Shown: in pieces, positions 10,301 to 15,194 of the stretch | How the letters are laid out: each line of letters opens with the position of its first letter | Numbering within the stretch: the stretch's first letter is position 1 | Assembly (NCBI GenBank): GCA_025355485.1 | Contig: JANXZP010000188.1 | Span: 1-15,194 of the forward strand | DNA: 15,194 nucleotides | Source of the DNA: Pseudomonadota bacterium | Lineage (GTDB): Bacteria > Pseudomonadota > Gammaproteobacteria > Xanthomonadales > Xanthomonadaceae | Direction: 5' to 3' | Notes under the pieces: generated by a model | What the model was told of the DNA's origin: nothing | Database searches by the model: none | What the model saw: only the letters and a program-made list of their open reading frames with translations | Position numbers and translations under genes: made by a program

Positions 10301-10683
10301 TGGGCGCGTTGCTCGTTGCGCAGGGCAAACACGGGGAGGCCAAGAAACTGCTCGCCCCATATGAAGTCTCGACTCGAAAGACATTCGCCGCAGGCGAACC
10401 CTACCGGATTGCATCGTTCCTTATGAATCTCGGCAAGGCCCGTACCGGGCTGGGCGAGTACGCCGCCGCCGAAACCGACTTGCTCGAAGCGCAACCCATT
10501 TTCGTCAGGTCGCGCGGCTCGAGACCTGTGGACACACGCGATTGCACGCAAGCCATCGTCGATCTCTATGTTGCATGGAATCACACGGAACCCGGCAAGG
10601 GCTACGACGCCAAGGCTGCCGACTGGAAGAGAAAGCTGGATGCGCTCGCCGCTCAGGCGCCTGCAACAGGCGCACACGGGTAG
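7345..10683 (+). CDS. Transmembrane Hanks-type Ser/Thr kinase with a long C-terminal TPR (kinesin-light-chain-like) solenoid
   Basis: A 1112-residue kinase. The catalytic domain covers about residues 27-325: Gly-rich GEGGFGDV, ATP-anchoring Lys59 (VALK), catalytic Asp152 (HRDLKPNN), Asp173 (DFG), a Thr-containing activation loop, MGTPLYMSPEQ, and DIYSLGVILYELLTG. A basic stretch KFVRRNKG precedes a single membrane helix at about 350-372, so by the positive-inside rule the kinase is cytoplasmic and the rest periplasmic. Residues 373-510 form a helical linker containing VSNFQAEMLGQ. From residue 511 there are twelve consecutive 42-residue TPR units, then a degenerate thirteenth and a short tail. 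The start is either ATG 7345 or ATG 7351; neither has a clear Shine-Dalgarno site. A 111-base gap with no convincing promoter separates it from the Sel1 gene. No sigma factor or phosphatase gene adjoins it. Sensing through the TPR region is inferred. Confidence 0.94.
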   Translation: MAMSDETLREDDAWQGPRSEGPGSRIGPFTLLQLIGEGGFGDVYEADQEQPVKRRVALKIIKLGMDTREVIARFDAERQALAMMEHPHIARVLDAGATDSGRPYFVMELVDGEPIASYCDQNRLSIEERLRLFEQVCEAVQHAHTKGVIHRDLKPNNVLVSTHDGKPFAKVIDFGIAKATKGQLTDKTLATELNQIMGTPLYMSPEQASGSADIDTRTDIYSLGVILYELLTGTTPVDSTTLRSAVFAEIQRVICEVEPPRPSVRLLQAASTLSTTATRRGMDSRKLTRTVRGELDWIVMKALEKDRTRRYETANGLAMDLRRYLAAEPVLAAPPSASYRLQKFVRRNKGVVAAGSMIAMSLIVGIVGFAWQARIAQARADELQQVSNFQAEMLGQVDPTEAGKLLTVDVRSKYAAALAKANVTETERTTLVASFKTQWQQVNATDAARDLIDRTILKPAIAAIDKQFKKQPLVDATLRQVLADRYVGLGLYDAALPLQQQALATRRRELGEEHPDTLTSIANMGVLLQDRGKQGDAEKYLRESLKIRRRVLGEEHPDTLTSIDNLGSLLQDQNKLSEAERYYREALAKRRRVLGDKHRDTLTSIDNLGGILRAEGKFSDSEPFLREALEERRRVLGEEHPDTLVSINNLGMALYDEGKFTEAEPYIRESLAKSRRILGEDHPDTLISISNLGNLLRDQGKLSEAELYVREVLEKRRRVLGEDHPDTLISSNDLVSLLQGQGKLSEVEPYYREALKKRRRVLGDEQPDTLKAINNLGIVLLNQGKLSEAEPYLREVLEKRRRVLGGEHPDTLGSINNMVALLQAQGKLIEAEPYIREALEKNRRVLGTEHPSTLTSITNMGLLLQGQGKLSEAEPYFLESLEKNRRVLGEEHPATMGLIGIMGEFLIDEGRLSEAEPYLREAQKKNRHVLGEEHPYTLVSILNLGGLLLDQGKLNEAEPYLREALEKSRRVNGEQHATTLTAINKMGALLVAQGKHGEAKKLLAPYEVSTRKTFAAGEPYRIASFLMNLGKARTGLGEYAAAETDLLEAQPIFVRSRGSRPVDTRDCTQAIVDLYVAWNHTEPGKGYDAKAADWKRKLDALAAQAPATGAHG
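8875..10386 (+). repeat. Twelve tandem 126-base repeats encoding 42-residue TPR units
   Basis: Units begin at 8875, 9001, 9127, 9253 and so on in exact 126-base steps to 10261, with no insertion or deletion. The protein consensus of each is GEEHPDTL, then xSIxNLGxLL, then QGKLSEAEPYLREAL, then EKRRRVL. Several unit boundaries are nearly identical in DNA, for example around 9370-9400 and 9496-9526, and around 10087-10114 and 10213-10240. A degenerate unit follows at about 10387-10512. The pattern matches the TPR_10/TPR_12 repeats of kinesin light chain and of bacterial NLR-like proteins. Confidence 0.93.
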
Positions 10684-10791
10684 ATGCAGGAGCATCGAAC
10701 GACGTGGATCGACCCATCGCGCCATTGAAATTCGAGCGGCGTTTTTCGACCCGCAGGCTTGTCCTGACTCCGGCAGAGGTGTCCCGGACTG

Positions 10792-12240
10792 TCATGCCGC
10801 CCGCGCAAGGCGGGACGCAGACAATGGAAGCGCTCCGAACCAGTGCAGTTCTGCCGCCAGCGCCGCGACTTCGCCGAGGATCAGCAGCGCGGGCGATTGC
10901 ACGGCGTGCTCGCGCGCGCGTTCCGGCAGGTCGCCCAGGGTGCCGACGATCACGCGCTGGTTCGGCCGCGAACCGTTTTCGATCAGCGCGAACGGAGTCG
11001 CCGGCGAACGCCCGTGCGCGACCAGGCGTTCGCGCAGCGCATCGAGCCCGCCCACGCCCATGTAGACCGCAAGCGTCTGTCGTTCGGCCGCAAGCGATCG
11101 CCAGTCCAGCGTGTCCAGCGATTGCGGGTCCGGCGCATCGGCCGCGTGCGCGGTGAGGAACCGCACCGACTGCGCATGCGCGCGATGCGTCAGCGGCACG
11201 CCGGCATAGGCCGCGCACGCAAGCGCAGCGGTGATGCCGGGTACGACTTCGTAGGCGATGCCATGCGCGCGCAGGAATTCCAGTTCCTCGCCGCCGCGAC
11301 CGAACACGAACGGATCGCCGCCCTTCAGGCGCACCACGCGCTTGCCGGCGCGCGCGTGCTGCAGCATCAGCGCGTGGATGCGGTCCTGGGTCACGTGGTG
11401 TTGGTTCGCCTGCTTGCCGACTTCGATGAACTCCGCATCGCGCCGCGCAAGCGCGAGGACTTCGGCGCTGACCAGGCGGTCGTGCAGGATCACGTCGGCT
11501 TCGTTGAGCGCGCGCAAGCCGCGCAGGGTGAGCAGGCCGGGATCGCCGGGACCGGCGCCGACGAGCACGACCGAACCATGCGCGGCCTTCGATGAGCTTG
11601 CGGCCAGCGCCGCGTCGAATATACGTCCGGCGGCCAGCGCCTTCCCTTGCCGTAGCCGCTGCAGCAAAGGGCCTTCGAGCACGCGTTCGAAGAAGCGCCG
11701 GCGCTCGCGCAGGCCAGGGTAGCGCGCGCGGATGCGCTCGCGTTCGCGCGTCAGCAGCGCAGCGAGTGCGCCGAACGCCTCGTCGACCTGCGTTTCGAAT
11801 CGTTCGCGCAGGTGGCGTGCGAGCATCGGCGCGCCGCCGCCGCTGGAGATCGCGATCTGCAGCGGTCCGCGTTCGATCCGCGCGGGCACATGGAAGCTCG
11901 ATGCCTCCGCGTCGTCGACCACGTTGACCAAGATCCGCCGCGCTTCGCCCGCCGCGGCGACGGCTGTGTTGATCGCGGCATCGTCGGTCGCGGCGATCGC
12001 GAGCCAGGCGTCGTCGAGCCAGCCTTCGGCGAAATCGCCGTCGCGGTGTTCGATCGTTCCGGCACCTGCGAGCGCCGCGAGTTCCGCGATCAACCGTGGC
12101 GCTCCGACCCGCACGCGGGCGCCGGCAGCGAGCAGCGCTTCGGTCTTGCGCCTTGCGACAGGGCCGCCGCCGACCACCAGCACGGTGCGGCCGCGCAGGT
12201 CGGCGAACAGGGGAAACAGCGGCGAGGGCGACGGGTCCAT
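10792..12240 (-). CDS. cysG: Siroheme synthase CysG (uroporphyrinogen-III methyltransferase / precorrin-2 dehydrogenase / ferrochelatase)
   Basis: Makes siroheme, the cofactor of sulfite and nitrite reductases, from uroporphyrinogen III in the cytoplasm. The 482-residue protein has both expected halves. The N-terminal dehydrogenase/chelatase part (about 1-215) has the NAD-binding GGGPVARRKTEALL, NVVDD (106-110) and ISSGGGAPMLARHLRE. The C-terminal SAM-dependent methyltransferase part (about 222-460) has VLVGAGPGDPGLLTLRG, HDRLVS, VRLKGGDPFVFGRGGEE, VVPGITAA and GVPLTHR. It is slightly longer than E. coli CysG (457). I chose ATG 12240 (MDPSPSPLFPLFADLRG), which fits the family N-terminus; an in-frame ATG at 12288 would add 16 residues and neither has a clear Shine-Dalgarno site. 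It diverges from a cysB-like regulator, consistent with sulfur-responsive control, and converges with the TPR kinase gene across 108 bases. Confidence 0.96.
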   Translation of the reverse strand: MDPSPSPLFPLFADLRGRTVLVVGGGPVARRKTEALLAAGARVRVGAPRLIAELAALAGAGTIEHRDGDFAEGWLDDAWLAIAATDDAAINTAVAAAGEARRILVNVVDDAEASSFHVPARIERGPLQIAISSGGGAPMLARHLRERFETQVDEAFGALAALLTRERERIRARYPGLRERRRFFERVLEGPLLQRLRQGKALAAGRIFDAALAASSSKAAHGSVVLVGAGPGDPGLLTLRGLRALNEADVILHDRLVSAEVLALARRDAEFIEVGKQANQHHVTQDRIHALMLQHARAGKRVVRLKGGDPFVFGRGGEELEFLRAHGIAYEVVPGITAALACAAYAGVPLTHRAHAQSVRFLTAHAADAPDPQSLDTLDWRSLAAERQTLAVYMGVGGLDALRERLVAHGRSPATPFALIENGSRPNQRVIVGTLGDLPERAREHAVQSPALLILGEVAALAAELHWFGALPLSASRLARAA

Positions 12241-12522
12241 GTTGGTGCAGCCGGAAGTCGGGAGGTCGACGCTAGCCGCGCGCCGCATTGCACGGAAATA
12301 AGCAAACCGCGATCCGTCATGCGATGCGGTTATGTCGCTGCGGTGGACGCATCGGTGGCATTGGGTTAGGTTGTGACCGTCATGGTCCGCCACGCTGGCG
12401 GGCCGCCCTGGAAGCCCTTCCGATGCCGTTTCGTCCGGTCCCGATGCGTTGCCGCCTGATGTGCTGTCGAGCGTTCGCGCTCGAACGCGTTGCATCCCCG
12501 CGACCACGACAGGACGACTTCC
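12241..12522. promoter_or_regulatory. Divergent cysG-cysB control region
   Basis: This 282-base gap between two divergent starts should hold both promoters. I see no open reading frame that can be supported on either strand: the long minus-strand frame that runs through it is antisense to the regulator gene. The most A/T-rich part is at about 12296-12335, close to cysG. A CysB-type regulator acting here on cysG, on its own gene, or both is expected from the arrangement, but I could not identify firm -35/-10 pairs. Confidence 0.5.
12305..12331. promoter_or_regulatory. Inverted repeat, candidate LysR-type (CysB-like) operator
   Basis: AACCGC (12305-12310) and GCGGTT (12326-12331) form perfect six-base inverted arms with a 15-base centre, flanked by ATAAGCA on the left and ATGTC on the right, so that ATAA-like sequence lies near both arms. 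LysR regulators bind imperfect dyads of about this size, and it lies 65 bases upstream of the cysG start. Chance occurrence of six-base arms is quite possible. Confidence 0.3.
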
Positions 12523-13509
12523 ATGACCCTCACGCAACTCCGCTACCTGGTAGCCATCGCCGACTCCGGGCTTAACATCACCGCGGCGGCCGAACGCGTG
12601 CATGCCACGCAGCCAGGACTGTCCAGGCAACTCAAGCAACTCGAGGACCAGCTCGGCTTCCTGCTGTTCGCGCGCAGGGGGCGCAGCCTCGAATCCATCA
12701 CCGCTGGCGGCGAGCGCGTGCTCACCCATGCGCGCCGCATGCTCAGCGAAGCCGACAACATCCGTGCGTATGCGGCGAATGCGCGCGGCGACCATCGCGG
12801 CCGGCTGGTGCTGGTGACCACGCACACCCAAGCGCGCTATGTGCTGCCCGTCGCGATCACCGGCGTGACCCGCGATTTCCCCGAAGTCAGCGTCGACCTG
12901 CAGCCGGCCGCCGACGGCGAAGTGCTGTCGCACCTCGCGAGCGGCCACGCCGACCTCGCGGTGATCAGCACCGCCGGCGAAATCCCGCAGGGCGGGCTCG
13001 CGGTGCCGCTGTTCCGCTGGCGCCGGGTGCTGCTGGTGCGTTCGACGCATGCCCTAGCCGGGCTCGACCGCGCGCCGACGCTCGCCGAACTCGCGCGCCA
13101 TCCGCTGGTCAGCTACGAATCGTCGAACCGTCCCGAGTCGTCATTGCACCGCACGTTCACCGCGGCCGGTTTCGAACCGCAGCTGGCGATGACCGCGCGC
13201 GATGCCGATGTCATCAAGACCTATGTGCGCGCCGGCCTCGGCGTCGGCGTGCTCGCGGAGATGGCGGTGAGCGCGCGCGAGGACGCCGACCTGCGCGTGC
13301 TGCCAGCGCCGTTGCAGATGCCCGAGTGCGTCGCATGGGCGGTGTTGCCGCGCGAACGCGTGTTGCGCGATTACGCGCTCGCGCTGCTGCATACGCTCGC
13401 GCCGCAACTCGACCGCCACGACCTGCGTCGCGCGATCGACGGCCACATCGAACCCACGTGGCCGACGCCGCCGAGTTGGGCCGAACTGAGCCAGTCGATC
13501 ACGACGTGA
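12523..13509 (+). CDS. cysB: LysR-family transcriptional regulator, CysB-like
   Basis: A 328-residue DNA-binding regulator of CysB size (E. coli CysB is 324). Residues 1-60 are the winged helix-turn-helix (TLTQLRYLVAIADSGLNITAAAERVHATQPGLSRQLKQLE). The effector domain carries family marks of CysB/Cbl: TTHTQARYVLP, LVSYESSNRPESS in the ligand-pocket region, and DADVIKTYVRAGLGVGVLAEMA. CysB proteins activate sulfate-uptake and cysteine genes when N-acetylserine is bound and sulfide is low. The start ATG 12523 follows AGGA (12511-12514) at eight bases; an upstream in-frame start at 12490 is less well supported. Divergence from cysG supports a sulfur-assimilation role. The gene converges with hisC, leaving only 44 bases between stops. 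Cbl or another CysB paralog remains possible, so the symbol is a best family match. Confidence 0.9.
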   Translation: MTLTQLRYLVAIADSGLNITAAAERVHATQPGLSRQLKQLEDQLGFLLFARRGRSLESITAGGERVLTHARRMLSEADNIRAYAANARGDHRGRLVLVTTHTQARYVLPVAITGVTRDFPEVSVDLQPAADGEVLSHLASGHADLAVISTAGEIPQGGLAVPLFRWRRVLLVRSTHALAGLDRAPTLAELARHPLVSYESSNRPESSLHRTFTAAGFEPQLAMTARDADVIKTYVRAGLGVGVLAEMAVSAREDADLRVLPAPLQMPECVAWAVLPRERVLRDYALALLHTLAPQLDRHDLRRAIDGHIEPTWPTPPSWAELSQSITT

Positions 13510-13553
13510 TCGGATAGCGTTAACGGACGCTTGCGCGAATCCGACGCGCGCGA

Positions 13554-14705
13554 TCAGCCGGCGATCGCCTCGAGCGCTATCAACAGCCGTGCGTTTTCGG
13601 CAGCGGTACCGACCGTGATCCGCAGGCAATCGGGTAGGCCGTAACCAACCATCGGTCGCGTCACCACACCGCGCGCGATCAGTTCGCGTTCGATCATCGC
13701 CGTGCGCTCACCAAATTCCACCAGCACGAAATTGGTCGCGGATGGCGAGACGCTCCAGCCACGTTTGCGCAACGCCGCGGCCAACAGATCGCGCTGCACG
13801 CGATTCGCAGCGATGCCGCGGTTCAGATGCGCTTGATCATCGAGTGCAGCGAGCGCGGCGGCCAGCGCCGGCATGTTCGCGTTGAAGCTCTCGCGCACGC
13901 GCTGCATGACCGCGATCAATCCCGCATCGCCGACCGCATAACCCGCGCGCAACCCCGCAAGCGCATGCGCCTTGCTGAACGTGCGCGTGACGACGAGGTT
14001 GCGGTGCCGCCGCAGCAGATCGAATGCGGAGCGATAACCGTCCGCGTCGTCGATCGCAAACTCGCCATAAGCCTCGTCGACGACCACGATCACACTTTCG
14101 GGGACGCGTTGCATGAAGCGCTCGAACGCATCGCCGCTGAACCAGGTGCCGGTCGGATTGTTCGGATTGGCCAGGTACACCAGCCGCGCCATGTCGGTGA
14201 TGCACGCAGCGATCGCGTCCAGGTTGTGGCCGCGCGGTTGCGAAACGTGGTCGCGCGGATAGGCATTCGCGATCCGCAACGTCGCGCCAGCGGCCTGCGC
14301 GGCGAGTGCATACACAGCGAACCCGTATCGCGACGCGACCACCTCGGCATCCGGACCTGCGAACACCTGCGCGAACTGCATCAGCAATTCGTGCGAACCG
14401 TTGCCGATCATGATTTGCGGGGGCGCTACGCCATGCTGCGCGGCCAGTGCACGACTGAGGTCGCCGGCCAGCGGATCGGGATAACGATGCGCATCGGACA
14501 GGCTCGCATGCGCGGCTTCCAGCGCGCGAGGGCTTGGGCCGTACGGATTTTCGTTGGAACCGATTTCGACAAGTGCCGACGTGGAGTAGCGACGTCGCAA
14601 CGCGACCAGGTCGTGGCCCGGATCGTAGGCGCGCAGGCCGCGCACGCCGGGCTGCGCGAGCGCCGAAAAAAACGCCTCGCTGTCCTTGTGCCGCGCTACG
14701 CTCAC
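13554..14705 (-). CDS. hisC: HisC-type PLP-dependent aminotransferase (histidinol-phosphate / aromatic aminotransferase)
   Basis: A 383-residue fold-type I aminotransferase that exchanges an amino group between glutamate and histidinol phosphate or an aromatic keto acid. Visible family marks are SNENPYGPSP (50-59), YPDPLAGDLSRALA, GNGSHELL, NPNNPTGTW (180-188), DEAYGEF with Asp210 and Tyr213, the PLP-binding Lys245 in TFSKAHALAGLRAGYA, and Arg-containing CLRITVGT near the C-terminus that would hold the substrate carboxylate. The start is GTG 14705, overlapping the pheA stop in GTGA, so translation is coupled. Because it follows pheA and no his genes are near, transamination of phenylpyruvate or a related aromatic keto acid is likelier than a histidine-only role; many HisC proteins do both. 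It is the last gene of its visible transcript. Confidence 0.9.
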   Translation of the reverse strand: MSVARHKDSEAFFSALAQPGVRGLRAYDPGHDLVALRRRYSTSALVEIGSNENPYGPSPRALEAAHASLSDAHRYPDPLAGDLSRALAAQHGVAPPQIMIGNGSHELLMQFAQVFAGPDAEVVASRYGFAVYALAAQAAGATLRIANAYPRDHVSQPRGHNLDAIAACITDMARLVYLANPNNPTGTWFSGDAFERFMQRVPESVIVVVDEAYGEFAIDDADGYRSAFDLLRRHRNLVVTRTFSKAHALAGLRAGYAVGDAGLIAVMQRVRESFNANMPALAAALAALDDQAHLNRGIAANRVQRDLLAAALRKRGWSVSPSATNFVLVEFGERTAMIERELIARGVVTRPMVGYGLPDCLRITVGTAAENARLLIALEAIAG

Positions 14706-15194
14706 GGAATCGCGACCGGATACGAACCAAGCACGGTTACCTGCGCGGCGAAATCGCCGAGTTCGGCCAGCGCATCTTTTAGCGGCGATTCATCAACGTG
14801 TCCGCCTACGTCGATAAAGAACGCGTATTGCCACAGCCCGCTGTGCGCTGGGCGCGACTCGATGCGGTTCATGCTGATGCCGCGACGTGCGAGCGGTTCG
14901 AGCACGCGGTACAGCGCGCCCGGCTGGTCGCGCACGAACACCAGCAGCGAAGTACGGTCGTGCCCGGATGGCGGAAACAGCGCACGGCCGACCACCAGGA
15001 AGCGCGTGGTGTTGTCGGCGCGATCCTCGATCGGTCCCGCGACGATCTTCAGCCCGTACACATGCGCCGCAGTCTCGCCCGCGATCGCGGCGGAGTCGTC
15101 GGCATTGCGCGCGCGCCGCGCGGCCTCGGCATTGCTGGCCAGTGCCTGCTTCTCGACGTTCGGAAGATGCTGGCGCAGCCAGCTGCGGCATTGC
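14702..15194 (-). CDS. pheA: Prephenate dehydratase / chorismate mutase-prephenate dehydratase (PheA), partial C-terminal part
   Basis: Only the last 163 residues are in the window; the 5' end lies beyond the right edge. The visible start of the frame, running through WLRQHLPNVEKQALASNAEAARRA and HVYGLKIVAGPIEDRADN, is the end of the prephenate dehydratase domain, including the conserved TTRFLVVGR with the Thr-Arg-Phe catalytic motif. It is followed by an ACT regulatory domain with DQPGALYRVLEPLARRGISMNRIESRP, where the GAL and ESRP motifs bind phenylalanine for feedback inhibition. The enzyme converts prephenate to phenylpyruvate. Whether an N-terminal chorismate mutase domain is fused cannot be seen. 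The GTG start at 15061 is internal and is not a true start. The stop overlaps the hisC start by four bases. Confidence 0.95.
   Translation of the reverse strand, partial: QCRSWLRQHLPNVEKQALASNAEAARRARNADDSAAIAGETAAHVYGLKIVAGPIEDRADNTTRFLVVGRALFPPSGHDRTSLLVFVRDQPGALYRVLEPLARRGISMNRIESRPAHSGLWQYAFFIDVGGHVDESPLKDALAELGDFAAQVTVLGSYPVAIP

Noticed and set aside
10684..10791. Possible terminator hairpins between the TPR kinase and cysG, around CAGGCTTGTCCTG and the TTTTT run near 10742.
   Set aside because: The only stem is four base pairs and is not next to the T-run in the right orientation.
10792..13050. A 752-codon minus-strand open frame extending cysG far upstream, antisense to the cysB-like gene.
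   Set aside because: The upstream 270 codons are the mirror of a well-supported LysR gene and have low-complexity, Arg/His-rich content; the CysG family N-terminus begins at 12240.
13507..13557. Possible bidirectional terminator between the convergent cysB and hisC stops, from TGATCGGAT and ATCCGACGCGCGCGATCA.
   Set aside because: Pairing is interrupted by an unpaired stretch and there is no T-run on either strand, so an intrinsic terminator is not supported.

Overview
The window looks like chromosome of a high-GC gammaproteobacterium of the Xanthomonadales type (Lysobacteraceae or Rhodanobacteraceae). The basis is the base composition, the strong G/C third-position bias in every gene, the pairing of a kinase-associated ECF sigma factor with a Hanks kinase, the fused siroheme synthase CysG divergent from a CysB-type regulator, and a pheA-hisC pair. 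I cannot name a genus from sequence alone. No tRNA, rRNA, IS element, prophage gene or CRISPR array was seen. Gene density is high and no gene-free stretch exceeds about 280 bases.

Layout. (1) Positions 1-2239, minus strand: mutM (DNA repair glycosylase), then an ECF sigma factor, then a Hanks-type Ser/Thr kinase cut off by the left edge. Sigma factor and kinase are one base apart and form a recognisable two-gene signalling module. (2) Positions 2371-7233, plus strand: a membrane fatty-acid desaturase and a small SRPBCC/START-like protein (probable operon), then acetyl-CoA synthetase (acs), whose stop codon overlaps the start of a Sel1-repeat lipoprotein. (3) Positions 7345-10683, plus strand: a second, very large Hanks kinase with one membrane segment and twelve gap-free 42-residue TPR repeats. 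(4) Positions 10792-13509: cysG (minus) and a cysB-like LysR regulator (plus), diverging from a 282-base control region, as expected for sulfate assimilation and siroheme supply. (5) Positions 13554-15194, minus strand: the 3' end of pheA (prephenate dehydratase with ACT domain), translationally coupled to a hisC-type aminotransferase.

How the parts may work together. The housekeeping genes are conventional: base-excision repair, membrane unsaturation, acetate activation, sulfur/siroheme supply and phenylalanine synthesis. The less ordinary content is the phospho-signalling. The ECF sigma factor lacks the usual acidic motif in region 2.2 and has a Thr-Thr pair there, which fits the known class of sigma factors activated by phosphorylation by a neighbouring kinase. 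The second kinase has no sigma partner in the window. Its topology would place a long, regular TPR solenoid in the periplasm, just downstream of a gene for a Sel1-repeat lipoprotein that is itself predicted to be extracytoplasmic. Links between these modules are inference.
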